From positions 23,114 through 87,113 of the forward strand of contig CAJUIO010000003.1 in assembly GCA_910586025.1 (NCBI GenBank): 64,000 nucleotides of DNA, given 5' to 3'. The DNA comes from an uncultured Lachnospiraceae bacterium (GTDB lineage Bacteria; Bacillota; Clostridia; Lachnospirales; Lachnospiraceae). Of this stretch, positions 30,952 through 38,854 are shown piece by piece. The notes beneath the pieces were generated by a model. That model had not been told where the DNA came from and made no database searches. It worked only from the letters and a program-made list of their open reading frames with translations. The translations under genes and the position numbers were made by a program. The first letter of the stretch is position 1. Each line of letters opens with the position of its first letter.

Positions 30952-32154
30952 TTATGCCGCCTGCCGTTCCATCACCAGCTCCTTATTTTCCATCAGAAGT
31001 TTCGCGGCTTCTGCGATACGCCTATCCGGTCCCTGATAGCGGGTAGCCATCCACTTTACGGATTCTACGCCTTTTAATCCGGAGTTCATCATCTCCCCAA
31101 GGGTTTTGCCTTTATAGAGTCCAAAATTACAAACGTAATTTTTTGCTGCCTCCAGGCCGGAATCTGATTCTTCTGTTTCCGCTTCCATCTCCCGCTCCAA
31201 TTCATCCATGAAACTTTCGTTTTCAAAGGGTACTTCCTCCGAACCCGCTGCATGAAAGCCGTCTCTGTCTTCTTCCGGCTGTCCGGCTGTTTTCCGCTGT
31301 TCTGCCGTTTCTGGCTGCTGCCTTGTTCCTTTTCCGGTCTCCGGCTGCTGCCCTTCTGTATCCGGATTCTGTTTCTGCACAGGCATCCCGGTGCCTTTCT
31401 CTTTCTGCGCTGATTTTTTCCCACTCATGCCTGCTTTTTCTGCCGCCTTCTCCTCATCCTTTCTGCGGACATCTGATTCTGGTTCCGCTGATTTCCCATT
31501 TTGTTCCGATACCGGACGGTTCTTTGGCTCCGGGCAGGCATTCCCGGAAATCTTGTTTCCCTTGGATTTTTCTGCATGCCCTTTATCTGTTCTGTTTTCC
31601 TTCTCCGGCTTGGATGTTTCCGGTTTCATTCCTTTCTGATTCCAATTCTGGGAATCCGTCTTCCTGGTGCTTTCACCGCTCTCTTCCGTACCATACTCCA
31701 TACCGTCCGGATCCTCCTGCACGCTGCCAAGCTGACGCATACAGAACTTATTCCGAAAATAATACTTAAGCCCATAGGTCAGCGCCGTACCATGCGCCTT
31801 ATCCGGAATGTCATGGGTTCCCACGATATGGGTAACCACATGGTTTACTTCCTTTGGATTGTCGATATTGGTCCAGCTAAGTTCCAGATCAGCCTCATAT
31901 CTCCAGTAATCATCCTTATCAAGCGTCAGGTATGCAGGCTTCCCATCCTCTCCGTACTGCGTCGGCGTCTCTTTGACGATATCAAAATTAACGCCGTATT
32001 GATTGAGCGCCGGTGTCAGGGATGCATAGATATCATCCAGCGTGGCAAAATCATAGTCTGCCTCGTCATTATGATATTTTTTCAACAGTAACGGCATCTT
32101 TTTTCTGATCTTTGCAAGTTTCTGTTCCAGATTCATATACTGATATTTTCCCAT
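30952..32154 (-). CDS. ERF-family single-strand annealing protein
   Basis: The 400-residue protein has an N-terminal ERF-type domain (about 1-165): KIRKKMPLLLKKYHNDEADY, YASLTPALNQYGVNFD, and GTALTYGLKYYFRNKFCMRQ where the family has SYxxRYALxxLFxI. A ~150-residue Lys/Glu/Gln-rich disordered linker follows. A C-terminal ~65-residue domain (FGLYKGKTLGEMMNS, VKWMATRYQG) resembles small exonuclease-associated domains. ERF proteins anneal ssDNA in phage-like recombination and would work with the element's SSB. Confidence 0.8.
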   Translation of the reverse strand: MGKYQYMNLEQKLAKIRKKMPLLLKKYHNDEADYDFATLDDIYASLTPALNQYGVNFDIVKETPTQYGEDGKPAYLTLDKDDYWRYEADLELSWTNIDNPKEVNHVVTHIVGTHDIPDKAHGTALTYGLKYYFRNKFCMRQLGSVQEDPDGMEYGTEESGESTRKTDSQNWNQKGMKPETSKPEKENRTDKGHAEKSKGNKISGNACPEPKNRPVSEQNGKSAEPESDVRRKDEEKAAEKAGMSGKKSAQKEKGTGMPVQKQNPDTEGQQPETGKGTRQQPETAEQRKTAGQPEEDRDGFHAAGSEEVPFENESFMDELEREMEAETEESDSGLEAAKNYVCNFGLYKGKTLGEMMNSGLKGVESVKWMATRYQGPDRRIAEAAKLLMENKELVMERQAA

Positions 32155-32172
32155 TTATTCGTTTCCTCCTGT

Positions 32173-32904
32173 TCAATCTGTTTGTTTTCCTTGTTTCTGC
32201 CTTTCGGCTGCTTTCTTGATCTCCATAAATTCATCCCGGATACAGCCATACCAGATCCGCTGCCTGGAAATGTAAGCTGCATTTTCCAACACCCACTGCC
32301 TTGCAACCTTTTCAGCTATCCATTCCTTGTTATCCAGGAATAAAAGGTAACAGCGGTCTGAAAAATACCTGGCAACAGGAACTTCCGGCCTGAAAAAGAT
32401 TTCTTCGGCTGTCTTTCCGGCTTCATAATATTTGTCTGCCTGATTTCGAATCTCACTCCGGGTAATCTTCGGGATCATCAGCTCCTTTTCACAGCGAGCG
32501 TCTGCAAAGATGGTTCCCCAGTCCCGTCCAATCAACGCAAGGGCTTTTTGGTTTACAATTGCTTCCGCCTCTTTTAACGCCCCGGCTTTCGTTGGGAACT
32601 CAATCTCCTCCGGGATTTCCAACAGCCGCCGCAAGGATTCCTTTAGATCATATAACCCGCAGTCCTTCCACCGGAAGATACCGGCAAACTTAAGATCCGT
32701 TTCCATCTTAAGCGTATGCCCTTCTTCGCAGCCGGTATAAAGGAAATAATCCTTCCTCTGTTTTACCTTGACCAGAACGATATCCTTACAGTTCCAGGGA
32801 GCCAGCTCATCCTGCGTCAGCCATTCAAAAAAAGATACAGTATGCTCATTTTGCCCTACCCATGCCGGCAGCATGGAGAAATCTTCTCTCGTAAGCCCTT
32901 TCAT
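32173..32904 (-). CDS. Hypothetical ICE protein
   Basis: The 243-residue protein starts MKGLTREDFSMLPAWVGQNE. It is soluble, with alpha/beta character and no motif I recognise. It overlaps the upstream gene by four bases (ATGA) and precedes the ERF-like gene by ~18 bp, so it belongs to the early replication/recombination operon of the element. Confidence 0.75.
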   Translation of the reverse strand: MKGLTREDFSMLPAWVGQNEHTVSFFEWLTQDELAPWNCKDIVLVKVKQRKDYFLYTGCEEGHTLKMETDLKFAGIFRWKDCGLYDLKESLRRLLEIPEEIEFPTKAGALKEAEAIVNQKALALIGRDWGTIFADARCEKELMIPKITRSEIRNQADKYYEAGKTAEEIFFRPEVPVARYFSDRCYLLFLDNKEWIAEKVARQWVLENAAYISRQRIWYGCIRDEFMEIKKAAERQKQGKQTD

Positions 32905-34007
32905 GACAGTGCTCCCGGAATATCGTAATCATGCCAACGCACCGCGATACACCTTGCTATTTTTTCCTCTAACTTCATCAGGCCCGCCGTACTGCTGTCA
33001 TGCTTTTTCGCAAAGAAAAGGGATTCGCACAGCCCGCAGTAAACCTCATAGGCGCTGCAGGGATCCTCCCCGAATGCCGCCTTGAAACGTTCCACCGTCT
33101 CGGCAATCAGTTTCTTCCCGAAGTTCTGCTTCTTCATAAGCTCTGACAATGTATTTGCCGGATAGCGGATCTGGATATCACAGAGACGCCCAATGTCCTT
33201 TAGTTTCTGCTTATAATACTGGAAGAGGGATTCCATGTTGCAGGTAAATTCCTCCAGCCCCCGCTTGTACTGATGTTTGATCCTTAACGCTTCCCCTAAA
33301 ATAATGGTATGGTTCCCGTCCATCATGGAATAGAAGATATTCGCCCCGGATGCGCCTACGTCCGAACTGACCACACGGATGAATACCCGGATCTCTCCAA
33401 AGGGCTTTTTCCCATGCTCCTCCATCAGTTCCCCGTACGTCTTCGTCAGATCACTGCTGCTCATCTGCCAGGTAATCTGCGCCAGATAGTGGTCTGCATA
33501 TCCATGGCAGAACAAAGCGTCCGGCCCTGCACTGATATAAGCCGACGCAATCATAAAGAGCTCCGGCATGGAGATGATCGCATAATCTGCCTCGTCCCCG
33601 GACAGTACGCCCCTGACCTTTCCTTCTGAGATCCGAAGCAGCGCATTTCCTTTCGCCACCTTCAGGCATTCATTTAAGATGTCGGCAAGCACCGCCGTTT
33701 TCACTTCCGAAAGTGCGGTTCCCTTAATCCTTGCCCGGTCCTTTAATGTGCCGACTGCCGTTGTCCCGACAGGAAAGACTCCCTGGGGACACTGTAAGAG
33801 CAGCCCGGTATGCTTCTTCGTATCTGCCAGTACATCACCCATCCCCGGCGTCTCCTTTAAGGCATCCGGTGCTTCTGCCATAGTCAGCACCCTTAACTTC
33901 TTTGCCGGTATGCGGAGCCACTGTGCCCGCCCGTCAATCTCATCCAGATATTCATGGAAATCAAGCTCTGTTTTAAATGCTTTTCCAAAATCATCGTAAT
34001 AATACAT
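32901..34007 (-). CDS. Hypothetical ICE protein
   Basis: The 368-residue protein starts MYYYDDFGKAFKTELDFHEY (ATG at 34007 after AAAGGAGTAC). It is soluble, with mixed alpha/beta segments (LLLQCPQGVFPVGTTAVG, IRVFIRVVSSDVGASGANIF). I do not recognise a family; it is typical of the conserved unknowns in Lachnospiraceae conjugative elements. It is translationally coupled to the 32173-32904 gene. Confidence 0.75.
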   Translation of the reverse strand: MYYYDDFGKAFKTELDFHEYLDEIDGRAQWLRIPAKKLRVLTMAEAPDALKETPGMGDVLADTKKHTGLLLQCPQGVFPVGTTAVGTLKDRARIKGTALSEVKTAVLADILNECLKVAKGNALLRISEGKVRGVLSGDEADYAIISMPELFMIASAYISAGPDALFCHGYADHYLAQITWQMSSSDLTKTYGELMEEHGKKPFGEIRVFIRVVSSDVGASGANIFYSMMDGNHTIILGEALRIKHQYKRGLEEFTCNMESLFQYYKQKLKDIGRLCDIQIRYPANTLSELMKKQNFGKKLIAETVERFKAAFGEDPCSAYEVYCGLCESLFFAKKHDSSTAGLMKLEEKIARCIAVRWHDYDIPGALS

Positions 34008-34030
34008 AGTACTCCTTTCCGGGGTCCTTC

Positions 34031-34174
34031 CTAAGCCGTGCATGCGGCAGACATCAGGATGTTCCGGATCCTGCCGTCATTCACCTCAAAAAGATAGCCG
34101 TCCTCCCCCATGTTCTGGAGCATCCAAAGATCCAGCTTGTTAATGTCATCCCACTTCACTTCCATCATCTGCAT
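34031..34174 (-). CDS. 47-residue hypothetical protein
   Basis: This small protein starts MQMMEVKWDDINKLDLWML and ends ILMSAACTA. The ATG at 34174 has GGAGGAAGAGT upstream and lies within a short leader ORF (34165-34209). It is first in the operon read from the promoter at 34461-34489. Function unknown. Confidence 0.6.
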   Translation of the reverse strand: MQMMEVKWDDINKLDLWMLQNMGEDGYLFEVNDGRIRNILMSAACTA

Positions 34175-34209
34175 ACTCTTCCTCCTTTTTTCCTTTCGTA
34201 CCGTTTCAT
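34165..34209 (-). CDS. 14-codon basic leader peptide
   Basis: ATG at 34209 preceded by AAAGGAGGTACACGA encodes MKRYERKKGGRVCR and stops just inside the next gene. Its codons include that gene's ribosome binding site (AAAGGAGGAAGAG), so translation of the leader would control access to it. Confidence 0.5.
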   Translation of the reverse strand: MKRYERKKGGRVCR

Positions 34210-34282
34210 TCGTGTACCTCCTTTCTTCCTGCGGGCATAGCGGAAAAGCCTGACCTTTACAGCCTTTCCCGTATATCCCATA

Positions 34283-34324
34283 CAAAAAAAGACACAAAAA
34301 GAATTCTCTGCTTTTTGCGTCTTT
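34283..34324 (-). terminator. Attenuator in the leader of the early operon
   Basis: GACGCAAAAAG (34321-34311) pairs with CTTTTTGTGTC (34301-34291), followed by seven T on the minus strand. Confidence 0.85.
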
Positions 34325-34460
34325 CTAACATATAAGATATCTGTGCCCGTTTTTCTGAAGCGCCCTGCGCTTAAAAGTTATCTCCCGGCAAATGTAACCG
34401 GAACAAAAATTAAAACCTCCTGTTTCCTCTCCGGAACCAGCAAACATTTAATTCACCATA

Positions 34461-34489
34461 AGGATAGCACAAGATATAGTCTGTGTCAA
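34461..34489 (-). promoter_or_regulatory. Backbone promoter, family A (early operon)
   Basis: TTGACA (34489-34484) and TATCCT (34466-34461) are 17 bp apart; the spacer contains ACTATATCTTGTGC. The 34.21-34.66 kb interval holds this promoter and the attenuator and no further gene. Confidence 0.75.
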
Positions 34490-34660
34490 TTGCTTTTATA
34501 CTATATATTGTATTTTCATTCCATTTTATAAAGCAAAACAACAAAATATTGATTTTCTGTCCAAAATGCCCTTACTTAGAATCTGATATGTCCCTGCATA
34601 TCCCCGCTGTTATCCATCCGCTGTCTTTTGATACCTTGTGTCCGTTAAGCCTGCACCACG

Positions 34661-34897
34661 TTAGTCAAACTCCTCCTCGGATACCGTATCATCCGGATAG
34701 ACTTCTTTTGCAAGCTCCCTGCCCTGCGCGTCTACCGATGCCTCAAAAGTTACCTTCTGTCCGGGCCTAAGCTTCCGGAAGCCCTCTGTCTGGATCTCGG
34801 AAAAGTGTACAAAATAATCCTTATCCGCCTCGTCACTGATAAACCCGTAGCCTCTCCTTGCGCTGAACCACTTCACTGTTCCTGTTTTTTCTGCCAT
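34661..34897 (-). CDS. Cold-shock-domain RNA-binding protein
   Basis: The 78-residue protein has the CspA fold: TGTVKWFSARRGYGFISDE (RNP1 K-GYGFI), DYFVHFSEI (RNP2), GFRKLRPGQKVTFE. It binds single-stranded nucleic acid and acts as an RNA chaperone or antiterminator. CspA-type proteins are known transcription antiterminators, which is notable in an element full of leader terminators. It has an AAGGAGAT site, and a tRNA T-arm-like hairpin lies in its leader. Confidence 0.93.
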   Translation of the reverse strand: MAEKTGTVKWFSARRGYGFISDEADKDYFVHFSEIQTEGFRKLRPGQKVTFEASVDAQGRELAKEVYPDDTVSEEEFD

Positions 34898-34952
34898 AAT
34901 CTCTTATCTCCTTTTCTTTTATTTCCGTGTTGGCAATCACACGAAACAGGGC

Positions 34953-34973
34953 GGCATGGACTCGAACCACGCC
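34953..34973 (-). other. tRNA T-arm-like hairpin in the cold-shock gene leader
   Basis: On the minus strand GGCGTGG-TTCGAGT-CCATGCC forms a 7-bp stem with a canonical T-loop sequence (TTCGANT). No acceptor 5' strand, D-arm or anticodon arm can be found, so it is a fragment or mimic rather than a tRNA gene. Confidence 0.45.
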
Positions 34974-35038
34974 ATTCTTCCTCCTTGCCCCTTTTTTCTA
35001 CTCTTTAAAATCTCCATCTTAAGATATACACCAAACGC

Positions 35039-35551
35039 CTATTCCAGTTCCTCTGCCCCATAGAAGGAACCGATGTTAAGCGCTGCGTCCAGGTTCTTCA
35101 TCCCCGACAGGATATTCTGCTTTTCCCTGCAAAAATAAAACCGATACCTTCTCCCGACCCAGAACCGGTACCGCTTATCCATCAGAAGCCAGGTCTGCCT
35201 CCCGTCCTCCATCCGGATTCCCACCTGATAGACTCTGCCAATGGAATGCCTGCCTTTCATCTCGTAAACCATTCCCTCTACAACCTCATATGCTTTCTTT
35301 TCCCCGCACCGAAGCAAATGGAAAGCATAGAAAATACCAAAGATGCAGATTGCCACCGACCAGAAAATAAAACTGGCGGAATCCATCTGCCTTCCCATAT
35401 AGGAACCGAAGAACAGCGCAAAAAAAGACAGCGCACCAATCTTCAATGCCCTGTCTGTGAATACGGACGGAATATTCTGAATCCCTTCCAGCCGCTGGTT
35501 GATATCGGAAATGAGATGTTCCATCTTTTTCGATTTTTTCTTTTTATGCAA
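35039..35551 (-). CDS. Two-TM hypothetical membrane protein
   Basis: The 170-residue protein has a Lys-rich start, two adjacent transmembrane segments (about 40-57 and 62-80), and a cytosolic beta-rich domain (YEMKGRHSIGRVYQVGIRM, RFWVGRRYRFYFC). The start is TTG at 35551 after AGGAGGGG, overlapping the previous gene's end. Function unknown. It is similar in architecture to the protein at 36160-36813. Confidence 0.7.
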   Translation of the reverse strand: MHKKKKSKKMEHLISDINQRLEGIQNIPSVFTDRALKIGALSFFALFFGSYMGRQMDSASFIFWSVAICIFGIFYAFHLLRCGEKKAYEVVEGMVYEMKGRHSIGRVYQVGIRMEDGRQTWLLMDKRYRFWVGRRYRFYFCREKQNILSGMKNLDAALNIGSFYGAEELE

Positions 35552-36140
35552 CGAACCCCTCCTTTATGGACTGGATAAACAGTAACTTACTTTTATATAA
35601 CTCCAGAACCGCCTGTAAGATCTCCCCTTCTGCCCCTTCCAATGGAAATCCCTCTTTCCCGCTGCCGCGGATTTCCCTGAGAAGTTCTTCGTTTGCTTTT
35701 TCCTGCGTTTTTTTCTGAAAAACCCGAACGGACTCCTGAAGCGGATTCCCCTCTGCTATGCTTTCACAAAACGACAGGAACCGCTCTCCCCAGGTTCTCC
35801 CTACACACGCAACATGAGCAGCCTTCAAAAATACCTCTGCCACTCCCTCCATCGTCTCATTTTCCCGGCACACCACCAGCCCCCTTGCAAGAAGCCGCCG
35901 AAGGCAGAGCGAAAATTCCTCCTGGTCTATGTCTGTCTTCTCCGGCTGGCCCGGAAACGACAGCTCAAGCAGCCTCACCATCCGCCCATAAATCTTTGTT
36001 TCCTCTGCAAAAGTCCAAAGCAGCGTATTCCATACATAACATTCCACTCCAAGTAGATTCTTTGTGTCCTCCCCCACCCGGACAAGGAACGCACCGCCTG
36101 CCGATTCCATCTTCACTCCCACTGCCGTATACCACCTCAT
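35544..36140 (-). CDS. Hypothetical ICE protein
   Basis: The 198-residue protein starts MRWYTAVGVKMESAGGAFL. It is soluble and mostly helical, with a Cys-containing middle (VACVGRTWGERFL). No family recognised. It lies in a compact operon between two membrane-protein genes. Confidence 0.65.
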   Translation of the reverse strand: MRWYTAVGVKMESAGGAFLVRVGEDTKNLLGVECYVWNTLLWTFAEETKIYGRMVRLLELSFPGQPEKTDIDQEEFSLCLRRLLARGLVVCRENETMEGVAEVFLKAAHVACVGRTWGERFLSFCESIAEGNPLQESVRVFQKKTQEKANEELLREIRGSGKEGFPLEGAEGEILQAVLELYKSKLLFIQSIKEGFVA

Positions 36141-36159
36141 CTGACCATCTCCCTACTTT

Positions 36160-36813
36160 CTAAATCATTTCCAGAGCCAAAAGCAGTTTAGGAACCAGAT
36201 AGCACAACGCAAAAGCAAGCACAACATACAGGCCTTTCCGCTTTTTCTTCCTTTCCCACACCGTCTGATATTTGGTGCCGATCACCCGTACCTTCCCCGG
36301 CACTTCCCACCGGAGCCTCCGGTAAAACTCCTTGAACTCTTCCTTCCCATACCCAAGAGACCGGACGCAGAAGATCTGGCGCATCTGTTCTTCCTCACCT
36401 AGCAGGATAAAACTCTCCCGATCCTGGCTCTTACTTGCAACTACATAAAACTCTGGAATGCCCCGCCTGCTGCCCTCAACAATCTTTTCCATCTCATGAT
36501 AAAAAATCCTGCAGGATTCATACCGTCCGTTCTGCTCTGGCTGGCAGACTGCCAGCGACTCCCCGTCAAGCTCCAGATAACAGCACCCTTCTTCCATCAC
36601 CTGCCTGTCCGTTTTCCATGCCTGACGGAGACAAATGATCGTGCCGGTCCCAAATACGGCGGTAAAGTACAGGCAGTCCCAGTAAAAAATCTGCTGCATC
36701 AGGAGATAACCGGAAACCGCCGCTGCCGCCAGTAAAAGACCGGCGCCGTAAAGATACCGGTCCCTTACATCCATCAGCTTATAAATATCCTCTTCCTTTG
36801 CCATCAACCGCAT
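36160..36813 (-). CDS. Two-TM hypothetical membrane protein
   Basis: The 217-residue protein has transmembrane segments at about 22-38 and 44-63, a ~120-residue cytosolic domain and a C-terminal hydrophobic helix (VVLAFALCYLVPKLLLA). Preceded by AAAGGATG. No recognised domain. Confidence 0.65.
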   Translation of the reverse strand: MRLMAKEEDIYKLMDVRDRYLYGAGLLLAAAAVSGYLLMQQIFYWDCLYFTAVFGTGTIICLRQAWKTDRQVMEEGCCYLELDGESLAVCQPEQNGRYESCRIFYHEMEKIVEGSRRGIPEFYVVASKSQDRESFILLGEEEQMRQIFCVRSLGYGKEEFKEFYRRLRWEVPGKVRVIGTKYQTVWERKKKRKGLYVVLAFALCYLVPKLLLALEMI

Positions 36814-36845
36814 GTCTTACATCCTTTCTGTCTGATTCTTTCCCT

Positions 36846-37292
36846 TCACGCACATTTTCCTCCTTTCCGGCCCTCCTTGTGCCATCTGATGAATTCCTCA
36901 CATTCCCGGATGGTCTCGTCACAGTAGTAATCCGAGAATTTCCCGATATGCATATCCTTTTCTTTCAGGCACAGCCGGGTCTGCAGCCAGATATAGGCGC
37001 TGTGCCGGGTCATATACCCTTGTTTCCACAAAGCGTCAAGCGCCCGGTGTGCCAAAATCCTCTTATGCCGCAGGCGGCTGTCAGCAAGCGTCCCCTTCGG
37101 GAGCAGGAACTTCTTATGTGCCCCCACATAGGCGTCACAGGAATCCGGATACCCGTCGCAGACATATAAGAAACTTTCTGCATCCAGCGTATCCTCCCCA
37201 TAGACATAGGATGCCGGGCGCAGGCGTGCCGTCCTGCCGCAGTATGGACAGCGAAGCGTAATCTGTACTGGTTTCTTCTTTCTTTTCTTCAT
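36846..37292 (-). CDS. DUF3268-like zinc-finger protein
   Basis: The 148-residue protein starts MKKRKKKPVQITLRCPYCG (ATG at 37292, AGGAGGAGG upstream). It has a CPYCG zinc knuckle, then YVCDGYPDSCDAYVGAHK and a helical C-terminal half (ALDALWKQGYMTRHSAYIWL). This matches the zinc-finger-containing DUF3268 pattern (CPYCG ... C..C.AYVG.H). Function unknown; nucleic-acid binding is likely. Promoter family C lies just upstream. Confidence 0.75.
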   Translation of the reverse strand: MKKRKKKPVQITLRCPYCGRTARLRPASYVYGEDTLDAESFLYVCDGYPDSCDAYVGAHKKFLLPKGTLADSRLRHKRILAHRALDALWKQGYMTRHSAYIWLQTRLCLKEKDMHIGKFSDYYCDETIRECEEFIRWHKEGRKGGKCA

Positions 37293-37335
37293 TCGTCCCC
37301 TCCTCCTGAAACTTTGTGTTTCCTTGATTTCAGGT

Positions 37336-37375
37336 ATTGTAAACAATCCGGTTTTTCTGTGTCAACAGAATTTCT
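37336..37375 (-). promoter_or_regulatory. Backbone promoter, family C
   Basis: TTGACA (37365-37360) and TACAAT (37341-37336) have an 18-bp spacer. The 15 bases AGAAATTCTGTTGAC (37375-37361) are identical at the promoter at 62431-62471. Confidence 0.7.
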
Positions 37376-37432
37376 ATGGTTCCCTGATAAAATTTTTCAA
37401 GACTAAAATATATCCCCTGCCATCACAGGAAA

Positions 37433-38401
37433 TTACGGGTTCCCCCTTTTGATGAGCCTGGTGATGATCCCCTCTGCCACCTCATACCGGTCGTTGATCC
37501 TTGTTACCACAAACCCGACCTCATCCCGCTTGGAAGGAAGGCTTGCCATGTTGCAGGAATGGGCCACCGCATTCACTCCGATATTCAGCCGTATAAAGTA
37601 GGTTCCCTTATAGATATCCGTAATCATCCCCACATATTTTCCCTGCCGGACGCACTTCTTTAAGTTATCCTTACTTGCATTGGCCGCAGCGCTCTTAGCG
37701 TCTACGGAAACCTCCATGTCTTCCACTGACTTCATCTGGATCTGGTTGACGGTCACCAATACCAGTTCCCCGACCTGGAACTTCTCTCCGGCATCCACCA
37801 TCCATTCCCAGGCCATATCCCTTGCCCGGACGGATACTTCCACGCCGAAAACTTCCAGCCGTACGACTTTAGGCGCTACCGCAATCACACGTGCCTCTAC
37901 CACGCGCCCCGGATACAGCATAGGTTTTTCTCCCTCATTTTCTGCCGTATAAAATGTCTGGCGCTTTTTCAGCATGGCATCCTTCCTGGAGGCCACCACG
38001 CTCCTGCTCGCCTCATCCAGGTCACGGATGATGAAATCAATGTCGCTGCCAAGCATGTTGTTGGCAATCCGCGTCTGCCGGTTCAAGGTATCTGCACGTT
38101 CCCTCCCGTCCCCGGAAAGGTTGATCATCATTTCATCCATCGGAATAATAATACGGAATCCGTTATAATAAGTGATCGCAACCACCCACCCGCTGTCTAA
38201 CTTCTCAATTCCGGCAAGCTGCCCGGTAAGGATCTTTCTGGTACGCTGTGCATTCAACAGCTGATGCCACCTTGCATCCTCCTGTTCTTCCGGCGTCTCC
38301 ACATGGGAATCCACTTCAATCGTCAGAATCCCTTCCGATAATACTCCCCTGGGTACCTTCTGCTCCGTTTCTCCCTTTGCTGCTTTCTTTATTTCTGCCA
38401 T
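37433..38401 (-). CDS. S1-like nucleic-acid-binding ICE protein
   Basis: The 322-residue protein has a charged N-terminus and repeated OB/S1-like strands: MLYPGRVVEARVIAVAPKV, GELVLVTVNQIQM, and GKYVGMITDIYKGTYFIRL. The last resembles an S1 RNA-binding domain (about residues 245-315). It is probably an RNA- or ssDNA-binding protein; such a protein could influence the leader attenuators (inference). It is transcribed from promoter family B at ~38.5 kb through an attenuator. Confidence 0.65.
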   Translation of the reverse strand: MAEIKKAAKGETEQKVPRGVLSEGILTIEVDSHVETPEEQEDARWHQLLNAQRTRKILTGQLAGIEKLDSGWVVAITYYNGFRIIIPMDEMMINLSGDGRERADTLNRQTRIANNMLGSDIDFIIRDLDEASRSVVASRKDAMLKKRQTFYTAENEGEKPMLYPGRVVEARVIAVAPKVVRLEVFGVEVSVRARDMAWEWMVDAGEKFQVGELVLVTVNQIQMKSVEDMEVSVDAKSAAANASKDNLKKCVRQGKYVGMITDIYKGTYFIRLNIGVNAVAHSCNMASLPSKRDEVGFVVTRINDRYEVAEGIITRLIKRGNP

Positions 38402-38425
38402 TGTAAACCTCCTACATTTAAAATG

Positions 38426-38467
38426 GACACAAAAAAACAGCCATTCCTGACTGCCCCTTTTGTGTCC
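38426..38467 (-). terminator. Attenuator before the S1-like gene
   Basis: Inner stem CAGTC/GGCTG with T7, enclosed by an outer GGACACAAAA/TTTTGTGTCC pairing on the minus strand. Lies 25 bp upstream of the start codon. Confidence 0.75.
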
Positions 38468-38487
38468 TGCACTCTTTTACAGTTACC

Positions 38488-38546
38488 ATTTTAAACCGGA
38501 CGGTATCGGATGTCAATTTCACAGCCGTCTCAATACCGTCGCATTT
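38488..38546 (-). promoter_or_regulatory. Backbone promoter, family B
   Basis: TTGACA (38516-38511), a 17-bp spacer with CCGTCCG, then TAAAAT (38493-38488). An upstream box TGCGACGGTATTG lies at about 38543-38531. The same arrangement occurs at 52711-52769. Confidence 0.72.
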
Positions 38547-38854
38547 TACGCGCAATTTGATTCCCCTGCACGTTTCAGCCCGTCTTCATACCGGATTCTG
38601 GAGAAATACCAGAACCTCCCCTGTATCTTTGCAAGAATCTTATGCTCCAGCAGATACTCCCGGCCAGATTCATTGGGATTATCCCGCTGCCATCCAGTTG
38701 CCTCATAGAATTCCTCCATACTGTCATAAATCTCTATGCTCTGTTTTGCCAGTTCAATCTTCTCTGTCTCTTTTTCCTTTAACTCTATGCCAAACTCCCG
38801 CTCCAACAATTCCAAAAACGTATATTTTACCAGCAAACTGTCTGTAAATTTCAT
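38546..38854 (-). CDS. Small hypothetical protein
   Basis: The 102-residue protein starts MKFTDSLLVKYTFLELLERE. It is acidic-basic and helical; the second half (GREYLLEHKILAKIQGRFWY) looks like a small DNA- or protein-binding module. It overlaps the virD4 stop by four bases. Unknown. Confidence 0.65.
   Translation of the reverse strand: MKFTDSLLVKYTFLELLEREFGIELKEKETEKIELAKQSIEIYDSMEEFYEATGWQRDNPNESGREYLLEHKILAKIQGRFWYFSRIRYEDGLKRAGESNCA

Noticed and set aside
34921..35000. Intact tRNA gene
   Set aside because: Only the T-arm-like hairpin is present; no acceptor pairing, D-arm or anticodon arm can be formed.
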